Shown here: piece by piece, positions 1-5,144 of the stretch
Position numbering within the stretch: the first letter of the stretch is position 1
Layout of the letters: each line of letters opens with the position of its first letter
Source of the DNA: an uncultured Roseiflexaceae bacterium
GTDB taxonomy: Bacteria > Chloroflexota > Chloroflexia > Chloroflexales > Roseiflexaceae
Direction of reading: 5' to 3'
Length of the DNA stretch: 5,144 nt
NCBI GenBank assembly: GCA_903932805.1
Contig: CAIZHO010000008.1
Span: 1 to 5,144, forward strand
Program-made: the position numbers and the translations under genes
The notes under the pieces: generated by a model
Database searches by the model: none
Seen by the model: the letters and a program-made list of their open reading frames with translations, nothing else
Told to the model about the DNA's origin: nothing

Positions 1-1379
1 AGACTGGGAGCATGGCGCACCAATCCCCACACCGGTGGCCAAAAATCAACGACGAGAAGCACCACCAGCACCGCGACCACGCGTGGTGAACGCAGAGCTA
101 GTCGCTGGAGCGTCGCAGCGAGAACAAACGTCAGCGGAATCCAGGCATAATACAAAAACATCCCAGGTCGAGTCGCATTTTTGTACACCGATGCACCGTT
201 CAACAGTGCATACAAACCGGGCAACATACCAGTCGACTGGCCTTCCCACAGGCGTACCGCCGGCCCACAGGCCAACCAAATCAACACGCCGATGACCGCA
301 GCAAAGAGCCGAAAACGGCGCTCAGTCACACAGCCCCACAGCACCAACAGAACCACACCGAAGCCCAAATACCCACCCACTCCCGGATGTGGATATTGCT
401 CTGCGAACCCGAGCACCTTCCACACCCGATGATAGCTCGGAGGGGTGACCATGTCGGCCAACGACAAAACATGAATGGGGTCCGTCTGCCGTATATACCA
501 ATCGCCGAGCGCAACCGATCGCCCGACAAGTGATTGCTCAGACGTAACCCGTTGCCCAAGGTAACCACTCGGCGGCCAACTCAGCAGCGCTGTCATGATT
601 ACCGCCCAAACAGCAACCCCACTGCCGAACCACCCAAATGTCTGCACCCATCGTTGCCGCACCTGCATGTCATGGAGCGCGGCAACGGCAAGGACGACGC
701 AATAGACCAAGCCGTACAAGCCATAATAGCCACTATTCAGCGATGCAACGAGCAACGTTCCCGCTAGCAAGAGGGCGCTGTGCCACCCTGGCTGGCGCAC
801 CATGCGGGCGATCGCCCAATGCACCAGCAACAACCACCCCATCATTCCACGTTCGATGCCGGATGTCTGCACAACCGACAAGTGTGCGGGCGAAGCCACA
901 AACAGCCACGCAAGTCCAAACGCCAACCAATCTGAAACGCCGTAGGCACGCAACAATGCGTTCATGCCGAGGGCGGCAATCACAAACCCCAAGAACACCA
1001 ATACGTTCATCGCCACAACATCCCCAATGAGGGCTGCAAGTGGTGCTGCAACCAACAGATTGGGTAATCCGTAGGTTTGGAAGGTGAGATTCAACCGCTG
1101 TGGAAAAAAAATACGCTCAGTGCTTAACGGCCACGTACCATCTGCCCAATGCAGCCGAAAGTGCCAGATGTTCCACGTGTTTTGCGCGGTGTCGACAGGC
1201 GTCTCGGGGACCGCTGCTACCCCGAGTATCGATGCATCAGCAAAGTGCGCAGTCAAAGGCCATGTCCACAGCACGGTGAGCAACACATATCCCGCACCGA
1301 CCAATGCCCACCAACGAGCACTGCGACGAGGCACTTGTATAACCCACCAACGGGTCAGGGGAGGCGTGGATTGGTCCAT
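1..1379 (-). CDS. GT-C-like polytopic membrane protein, paralogue 1 (C-terminus beyond left edge)
   Basis: The frame is open for 459 codons from the ATG at 1379 to the window edge, so the C-terminal part is missing. The start is well supported: AAGGA lies 4 bases upstream of the ATG, and an in-frame TGA lies further upstream with no other ATG between. The protein starts MDQSTPPLTRWW; a first membrane span lies at about residues 24-43, then an exported-side loop with D63, Q66, N67 and W69-N-I-W-H73, then a series of hydrophobic spans. Further motifs are S-L-A-D309-M-V-T-P and K400-N-A-T-R-P-G-M-F-L. The same motifs, in the same order, occur in the upstream neighbour (1468-3681), so the two are paralogues. 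The first-loop pattern followed by a 'YGLPNLL..PLAALIG' stretch resembles bacterial GT-C-fold glycosyltransferase or YfhO-like membrane proteins. Lipid-linked sugar transfer is an inference; substrate unknown. An 88-bp gap separates it from the upstream gene, so it may be co-transcribed or have its own weak promoter. Confidence 0.88.
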   Translation of the reverse strand, partial: MDQSTPPLTRWWVIQVPRRSARWWALVGAGYVLLTVLWTWPLTAHFADASILGVAAVPETPVDTAQNTWNIWHFRLHWADGTWPLSTERIFFPQRLNLTFQTYGLPNLLVAAPLAALIGDVVAMNVLVFLGFVIAALGMNALLRAYGVSDWLAFGLAWLFVASPAHLSVVQTSGIERGMMGWLLLVHWAIARMVRQPGWHSALLLAGTLLVASLNSGYYGLYGLVYCVVLAVAALHDMQVRQRWVQTFGWFGSGVAVWAVIMTALLSWPPSGYLGQRVTSEQSLVGRSVALGDWYIRQTDPIHVLSLADMVTPPSYHRVWKVLGFAEQYPHPGVGGYLGFGVVLLVLWGCVTERRFRLFAAVIGVLIWLACGPAVRLWEGQSTGMLPGLYALLNGASVYKNATRPGMFLYYAWIPLTFVLAATLQRLALRSPRVVAVLVVLLVVDFWPPVWGLVRHAPS

Positions 1380-1467
1380 GCTGTCCTTCTCGATTCGGTA
1401 CGTTGCAGACCCTACTATGGTACCAGTTCATCATAGAACGGGAGGTCCATCTTAGCCAGACTCCGAT
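1380..1467 (-). other. Spacer between the two GT-C-like paralogue genes
   Basis: This 88-bp gap holds no gene. It contains the ribosome site of the downstream gene (AAGGA just before 1379), the lower arm of the stem-loop at 1458-1478, and a possible minus-strand -10 box TATGAT (complement of 1430-1435) without a good -35. It also contains an 8-bp palindrome TGGTACCA (1418-1425). The gap is larger than the 7 bp between the two upstream genes, so a separate promoter for paralogue 1 is possible but not shown. Confidence 0.5.
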
Positions 1468-1478
1468 TTATGGAGTCT
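1458..1478 (-). terminator. Stem-loop overlapping the stop codon of paralogue 2 (weak, no T-tract)
   Basis: AGACTCC (1458-1464) and GGAGTCT (1472-1478) form a perfect 7-bp stem with a 7-nt loop; the TAA stop (1468-1470) lies in the loop. No run of T follows on the minus strand, so this is not a canonical intrinsic terminator. It may act as an mRNA 3'-end or processing structure between the two paralogue genes, or only attenuate read-through. Confidence 0.3.
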
Positions 1479-3681
1479 CGGTTGCACACAATGGCCGCAC
1501 ACGCGGGAACGGCAGTTGGGGTATCACCGTCCCAAATACTGGTTGCGCGCTCCGCACATACAGCTGCGTAAATGCAACCGCAACAGAACGTCCATATGCA
1601 TCAGTGACTGTCGGCGCTTGCATGCGTAGGATACTCCGTCCTGCAGGGATCGCCAATGAGAGCACGCGCAGTGTCTGTCCGGGTTGGGCGGCAATTGCCA
1701 CCGTACCAACACTTCTCCCATCGAGCTCCCATTGACTATCGACACCAGCAACGCTCGATGCCTCGATGACCAACTGAATACGCCGTGGTATGGCCGAAAG
1801 GAAAACCAACGATGCATCACCGGTCGACCAGCGCCAGACGCGACCGGTGTCAGATTCTTCGTCCCACCACCCGGTGCCTGCGCTCAGCACCGGCACAGCA
1901 CGGTCTGGCACCTCATAGAGCGCTGCATCTTGCTTCACGCTGAGTTGCACGACTCCATCGGGCGCTAATGCGTCGAGTGATGCGCGTGCCCCAGCACTGG
2001 CACCTACCACATAGCGGATCCCCATGTTATGTAAGGATGTCACCCCATCGTGTGGCAAGAGTATGCGCGTAGAATCACGTGGCACCGTCAATGCTTCCCA
2101 CGGCACCGGATACCCCGGGGTACGGGCCAAATACCCGCTGGCAATCGGCCGTTGATGACACAGTTGATCGAGCAAAGGCTGTTGATCGTTTTTCTGGATG
2201 GGGAGTGTCAGCACTGCACCATCCAAACCATCGGTAGGTACGACCGACGCGATTGGCCGTGCCAGCATCGGCACTACGACCCATTTCGGGGGTGCAAAAT
2301 CCACAAGCATGCCCACACACACCACTACCACCACCCAGCGGCGGGTGATCCGGGATACTCCGTACGCCAGCACGAGCACCAGGGGGATCCATGCATACAG
2401 CAGAAACAACCCTGGCCGTGATGCGTTGCGGAACACCCCGACAACATCAAGTACCCAAAACAACCCTGGGATTGCAGCAAACGGCTGGTCGTACCACAAC
2501 TTGAGTTCGAGCCCTCCGGCGAGTACCACACAGACCGCAGCCACCCCCAACAGCAACCGCACTGCGCGATGACGCAGACTGGTCCACACCAACAGTCCTA
2601 GACAGACGAGACCCAAGTAACCGCCCATCTCAGAAGGATGTTGTACCTGTGCAATCAGCGGCACGTTCCCCCACAGGGGGTGGTAGCGCAGTGGGGTAAT
2701 CAAATCTGCCACTGAGACAACGTGCAACCAGATGGTCTGACGCATCACCCAGTCGCGTAACCCATCGGTTCCACCAATACTGACCTGGGCTGCATCCCAA
2801 TGTACGCCGGCACGGACCAGTGGGTTGGTCAGTTCACTGCTCACCACCGCCATCAACGCGGCCCAGAGCACCACAACCGCACTGCCGTGAGACACCACCG
2901 CAATCCGCCAGCGACGCATCGGGACAGCCCACAGCGTCACCACGGTCAACAACCCGACGTACATGACCCCATACAAACCGAAATACCCACTCGCCAGCGA
3001 CACCACAAGCATGACCAGTGCCAACACACTGCTGCGTTGCAGATTGGGCTGTCTGAGCCACCAGACGGCTGCCAGGTGCACCAGCACAATCCACTGCAGG
3101 GCTGCGTTTTCGTCGGCTGCCCATTCAATATTTTTGAGGTGTGCGGGTGATAAGACAAAAACACATGCAAGCACAAATGCGAGCGGCAATGAGCGGGTTA
3201 CGCGCACTGCAAGAACCGTCATCAGTACAATCCCAGCCCAAAATCCCAGCAGGATAATACTATTTGCCGCGACAATCGGGCCAGCAATCAGCGCAATCGG
3301 AAGGGTTAGTACCAGATTCGTCAGCCCATACGATTGCGTCGCCATGTTAATTGCCAACGGTGCGGCTACCAGACGCGACCACAGTAGGTCACCATCACGC
3401 CAGGTAGCCGCGATGTGCCAGACATTCCATACGTTTTGGCCTAGGTCAGGATTGACGGTCCGCTCGGGTGTCGTCATTACGCCATTACCCAATGAGAGCA
3501 CGACGGGCCAGGTCATGGCAATCGTACAACACAGGGCTGCCAGACAGACGAGTACCCATTGCCAGCGCGGGTACTGAGGACCAGATACCAGCCACCACGG
3601 CCATGTATGCTCAGGTGTCGTGTGCGGTTGTGCGTCGGTCGGCATATGTGACGTCACCGTGATTTGATCCACTCTACCCAT
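1468..3681 (-). CDS. GT-C-like polytopic membrane protein with C-terminal soluble domains, paralogue 2
   Basis: Numbering is from the ATG at 3681 (737 aa). The first span is at about 41-63. It is followed by a loop with D79 and Q82-N-V-W-N-V-W-H89, then about ten more hydrophobic spans up to about residue 462. A-D326-L-I-T-P and R-N-A-S-R-P-G-L-F-L (about 418-427) match the paralogue downstream. Residues about 463-737 are soluble: first an alpha/beta-looking part ('GAVLTLPI', 'GYLARTPGYPVPWE', 'NMGIRYVVGA'), then a beta-rich part beginning near 'GWWDEE' and 'WRWSTGDASLVFL' that resembles a jelly-roll/carbohydrate-binding sandwich. This layout fits GT-C or YfhO-like envelope proteins; the enzyme activity and sugar are not known. 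It starts 7 bp after the chrA stop, with GGTGA 7 bases before the ATG, suggesting translational coupling. The frame extends upstream to 3738 inside chrA, and an alternative ATG at 3645 also has a GGTGA before it, so the start is uncertain by 12 residues. Confidence 0.88.
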   Translation of the reverse strand: MGRVDQITVTSHMPTDAQPHTTPEHTWPWWLVSGPQYPRWQWVLVCLAALCCTIAMTWPVVLSLGNGVMTTPERTVNPDLGQNVWNVWHIAATWRDGDLLWSRLVAAPLAINMATQSYGLTNLVLTLPIALIAGPIVAANSIILLGFWAGIVLMTVLAVRVTRSLPLAFVLACVFVLSPAHLKNIEWAADENAALQWIVLVHLAAVWWLRQPNLQRSSVLALVMLVVSLASGYFGLYGVMYVGLLTVVTLWAVPMRRWRIAVVSHGSAVVVLWAALMAVVSSELTNPLVRAGVHWDAAQVSIGGTDGLRDWVMRQTIWLHVVSVADLITPLRYHPLWGNVPLIAQVQHPSEMGGYLGLVCLGLLVWTSLRHRAVRLLLGVAAVCVVLAGGLELKLWYDQPFAAIPGLFWVLDVVGVFRNASRPGLFLLYAWIPLVLVLAYGVSRITRRWVVVVVCVGMLVDFAPPKWVVVPMLARPIASVVPTDGLDGAVLTLPIQKNDQQPLLDQLCHQRPIASGYLARTPGYPVPWEALTVPRDSTRILLPHDGVTSLHNMGIRYVVGASAGARASLDALAPDGVVQLSVKQDAALYEVPDRAVPVLSAGTGWWDEESDTGRVWRWSTGDASLVFLSAIPRRIQLVIEASSVAGVDSQWELDGRSVGTVAIAAQPGQTLRVLSLAIPAGRSILRMQAPTVTDAYGRSVAVAFTQLYVRSAQPVFGTVIPQLPFPRVRPLCATETP

Positions 3682-3688
3682 CAGGGCG

Positions 3689-4261
3689 TCACCGTCGAGT
3701 ATAGACAAGCCAGCCCAGCACCGCAGAGCCGAGCACAATGTACGCCGGATTCACTTTGGTGAACGTCAGGATGGCGAATGTGAGCAAAGCGATAATCAAC
3801 CCATCCCAACGCATCCACAGGTCACCGAGCGCCATCCCCTGCTTCCAAAACACCGAACGCGCAATGTCGTACGTCGTCCACAACAACAATCCCACCACGA
3901 CGGGGCGTACCGCTTTGAGCATGGCCGCAACCACCGGTGAATCTTTGATTTGAAAGAACGCCACGATCATCACGAGCATCAAAATTGTCGTCGGGCCAAC
4001 AGTGCCGAGCACTGCGGCAAATGCCCCAGACAACCCAGCAACTTTGTAGCCAATATATGCTGCCACCTGCGGTGCAATCGGCCCCGGCAATGCGTTACCG
4101 ACCGCTAAGGCATCGGCGAACTCTGGCGGTGTGCTCCACCCTTCGGCAACCGACATCCGCTGCATCAAGGCCATCGACGCAGGGCCACCGCCCCACGACA
4201 AGAGCGCGACCTTGGTGAACACCACAAACAGTCGCCACAACAGATCAAAACCAGCCAACAT
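3689..4261 (-). CDS. chrA: Single-domain (short-chain) ChrA-type chromate transporter
   Basis: A 190-aa inner-membrane protein of the CHR family, whose characterised members export chromate driven by the proton gradient. Family signatures visible: S22-W-G-G-G-P27 near the N-terminus, then A57-L-P-G-P61 with Q65 and Y69-I-G-Y-K ahead of a long hydrophobic stretch (about 74-105), and A117-V-R-P-V-V-V-G-L125. Two further spans end at 'GWLVYTRR'. The length equals one CHR domain, half of the two-domain proteins. Short forms are usually encoded as adjacent pairs; no second copy is seen here, so it may act as a homodimer or have a partner elsewhere. The ATG at 4261 is chosen because AGAAGG sits 7 bases upstream; a GTG at 4285 would add eight residues but lacks a good ribosome site. 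It is the first gene of the minus-strand run. Actual substrate (chromate, sulfate or another anion) cannot be told from sequence. Confidence 0.9.
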   Translation of the reverse strand: MLAGFDLLWRLFVVFTKVALLSWGGGPASMALMQRMSVAEGWSTPPEFADALAVGNALPGPIAPQVAAYIGYKVAGLSGAFAAVLGTVGPTTILMLVMIVAFFQIKDSPVVAAMLKAVRPVVVGLLLWTTYDIARSVFWKQGMALGDLWMRWDGLIIALLTFAILTFTKVNPAYIVLGSAVLGWLVYTRR

Positions 4262-4293
4262 GCGATACCCTTCTGCACACAACACAGGGCTTC

Positions 4294-4314
4294 TATCATC
4301 TATAACGTATGATA
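4294..4314. repeat. Inverted repeat TATCAT-9 nt-ATGATA in the divergent promoter region
   Basis: Arms at 4294-4299 and 4309-4314 are exact reverse complements separated by 9 bases. The repeat abuts the 17-bp palindrome at 4315-4331, so two symmetric elements sit side by side. It could be a second binding site, or a chance product of AT-rich promoter sequence. Confidence 0.3.
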
Positions 4315-4331
4315 TACTATTTCAAATAGTA
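4315..4331. promoter_or_regulatory. Perfect 17-bp palindrome, candidate operator
   Basis: TACTATTT and AAATAGTA are exact reverse complements around a single central C. The element overlaps the 3' part of the possible plus-strand -10 box and covers the possible minus-strand -35 box, the position expected of a dimeric repressor site that controls both divergent genes. No regulator gene is in the window, so the cognate protein is unknown. The symmetry is directly visible; the operator role is inferred. Confidence 0.45.
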
Positions 4332-4354
4332 CCGTACCTGCACCCTCGTTCGCA

Positions 4355-4367
4355 TGCACCACGTGCA
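4355..4367 (+). repeat. Small inverted repeat next to the ribosome binding site of the secreted-protein gene
   Basis: TGCAC (4355-4359) and GTGCA (4363-4367) pair around a 3-nt loop. The 3' arm ends on the first base of the AAGGGA Shine-Dalgarno (4367-4372), ahead of the ATG at 4380. A 5-bp mRNA hairpin here could slightly modulate ribosome access, but it is short and may be fortuitous. Confidence 0.3.
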
Positions 4368-4379
4368 AGGGAAACCACC

Positions 4380-5144
4380 ATGGCAACACGCACTACCCCA
4401 CAACTGTTTACAATTGCAACACTTGTTTTCGTGTTGCTGGCATCGTATTTGCTTGCACCAGTACCCGCTGTTTATGCGGGCAGTGCAGCGATTATCCAAG
4501 TCGCTGACGGGTCAGGAAGTACGTACAACAACGATGACGTCCTGGTTGCAGGCCAAATCCTCACGGTGTACGCGCGAGTCACCAACAACAGTAGCACCGC
4601 AACGCTTACGGGTGTCGACCTCACACTGACGGGGACATGTTCAGGTGTGGCATCCATCAATAAAGGGTTCTCTGCAGTCGATATTTCGCCTCTCGGCGCA
4701 AAAATATTCCCCGTGCAAATCATCGCCAATGCGACGGTGACACAAGGGACGTGTTCTGGGATCAAAGCGACGGTGGCTGGCGACACGGCGTCGGTGAATT
4801 TTTTCTTCTACGTCGGTTCCGAGCCAGCAACAGCGACTCCAACGTCGACCCCAGCACCGACATTAACTCCATCGCCGACTCCTGATCCGGTATCACCGCT
4901 TAATTGTTCTAGTGACTTGCCAACATACACAAATACGTATGTTATTCAAACAGACATCCGAATTGCGCAAGCAATTTGTAATGTGGGGGATGTAAATACA
5001 TACGCAGTGCCTATGGTTGGTGGGAAAGTTTATGATCTTGAAGTCTTCTATTCTATGGCTAATGCTCTAAGTTTTAACGAAAGCACTCCGGAAGATCGAT
5101 TTGGTAATCTGGACCTGTATATGGAACTATATGACCCAAATCAT
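4380..5144 (+). CDS. Secreted protein: signal peptide, beta-rich domain, Thr/Pro linker, PPC-like domain (3' end beyond right edge)
   Basis: The frame is open for 255 codons to the window edge. The ATG at 4380 has AAGGGA 7 bases upstream. Residues 1-33 form a Sec signal peptide (R4, hydrophobic core about 9-26, likely cleavage after V31-Y-A33). Residues 35-147 are a beta-rich Ig-like region ('QILTVYARVTNNS', 'GVDLTLTG') with the motif T-C-S-G repeated at 86-89 and 124-127; the two Cys may form a disulfide. Residues 150-170 are a Thr/Pro linker typical of extracellular Chloroflexota proteins. From about 175 the sequence resembles a bacterial pre-peptidase C-terminal (PPC) domain: C200-N-V-G-D-V-N-T-Y-A-V, G214-G-K-V-Y-D-L-E-V, then L246-Y-M-E-L-Y-D-P-N254. 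The PPC call is by pattern memory only. Further domains, perhaps catalytic, may follow. It is transcribed divergently from chrA. Codon composition becomes AT-rich after the linker. Confidence 0.85.
   Translation, partial: MATRTTPQLFTIATLVFVLLASYLLAPVPAVYAGSAAIIQVADGSGSTYNNDDVLVAGQILTVYARVTNNSSTATLTGVDLTLTGTCSGVASINKGFSAVDISPLGAKIFPVQIIANATVTQGTCSGIKATVAGDTASVNFFFYVGSEPATATPTSTPAPTLTPSPTPDPVSPLNCSSDLPTYTNTYVIQTDIRIAQAICNVGDVNTYAVPMVGGKVYDLEVFYSMANALSFNESTPEDRFGNLDLYMELYDPNH
4827..4889 (+). repeat. Thr/Pro low-complexity linker coding segment
   Basis: This segment encodes residues 150-170 of the secreted protein, alternating Thr, Pro, Ser and Ala (for example TPTSTPAPT and TPSPTPDP). Such linkers join extracellular domains and may be glycosylated. 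At DNA level it is made of imperfect repeats around CGACTCC and CGACCCC, which makes it a plausible site for recombination or domain exchange. It separates a GC-richer 5' half of the gene from an AT-richer 3' part. Confidence 0.8.

Larger units (their letters stand above)
4262..4379. promoter_or_regulatory. Divergent intergenic region between chrA and the secreted-protein gene
   Basis: This 118-bp gap lies between two divergent starts and must carry promoters for both directions unless one lies further upstream. The stretch around 4291-4331 is markedly AT-rich compared with the coding sequence. On the plus strand, TATACT (4313-4318) matches a sigma-70 -10 box at 5 of 6 bases, but its -35 (TTCTAT, 4291-4296, spacing 16) is poor. 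On the minus strand, TTGAAA (complement of 4320-4325) could be a -35, with TATAGA (complement of 4299-4304) as -10 at a short 15-bp spacing. Both assignments are weak and are inferred by eye. Confidence 0.45.

Noticed and set aside
806..817. GGGCGATCGCCC, containing the cyanobacterial HIP1-type octamer GCGATCGC
   Set aside because: There is a single occurrence, in frame within a coding region; no iteration is seen, so it does not indicate a cyanobacterium or a functional repeat.
638..1030. 130-codon plus-strand open frame opposite paralogue 1
   Set aside because: It is antisense to the minus-strand frame, which carries conserved motifs throughout. Its composition (Arg, Pro, Thr) is that of a shadow frame.
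1430..1435. TATGAT (minus strand) as a promoter for paralogue 1
   Set aside because: The -10 match is good but no acceptable -35 lies at 16-18 bp, so it is mentioned only in the spacer entry and not called as a promoter.
2963..3577. 204-codon plus-strand open frame opposite paralogue 2
   Set aside because: It lies wholly inside the well-supported minus-strand gene, has no credible product (rich in Arg, Thr and Ser from antisense reading) and no domain pattern.
3682..3738. Upstream extension of paralogue 2 to 3738
   Set aside because: It would overlap the end of chrA by 50 bp and add residues with no resemblance to the paralogue's N-terminus; the ATG at 3681 has a ribosome-site-like GGTGA.
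4354..4629. Plus-strand open frame starting at the ATG at 4354
   Set aside because: It is out of frame with the signal-peptide protein starting at 4380, which has a better ribosome site and recognisable secretion and linker features.

Overview
The window looks like bacterial chromosome, most likely from a Chloroflexota member (the Herpetosiphon/Chloroflexus side is my best guess). That rests on one secreted protein with a Thr/Pro 'TPTSTPAPT'-type linker leading into a PPC-like domain, and on tandem large polytopic proteins of a GT-C-like type common in that phylum. No rRNA or other taxonomic marker is present, so the assignment is an inference. The window is almost fully coding: four genes, two short intergenic gaps (88 and 118 bp), and no tRNA, rRNA, CRISPR array, IS element or phage gene that I can see.

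Layout. Positions 4261 down to 1 (minus strand) hold three genes in a row: a single-domain ChrA-type chromate transporter (4261-3689), then after 7 bp a large GT-C-like membrane protein (3681-1468), then after an 88-bp gap a paralogue of that protein (1379 to beyond the left edge). The paralogue's frame is open over all 459 visible codons and has no stop in the window, so it is easily overlooked by stop-to-stop ORF searches. The two large proteins share aligned motifs: D-x-x-Q-N-x-W-N-[IV]-W-H after the first membrane span, AD-[LM]-[IV]-TP mid-protein, and NA-[ST]-RPG-[LM]-FL before the last spans. They are therefore an old tandem duplication. Their likely role is transfer of a lipid-linked sugar or handling of a cell-envelope polymer, but this is unproven.

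The plus-strand gene starting at 4380 is divergent from chrA. It encodes an exported protein: signal peptide, beta-rich domain, Thr/Pro linker, then the start of a PPC-like domain that runs off the right edge. The shared 118-bp divergent region is AT-rich and contains two inverted repeats over the putative promoters, the best candidate for a regulatory site here.

The most notable points are the tandem GT-C-like paralogues with a conserved candidate active-site Asp, a lone half-size ChrA co-directional with them, the palindromic divergent promoter region, and a sharp drop in GC inside the secreted gene exactly at its linker. I did not find a convincing wholly new system.
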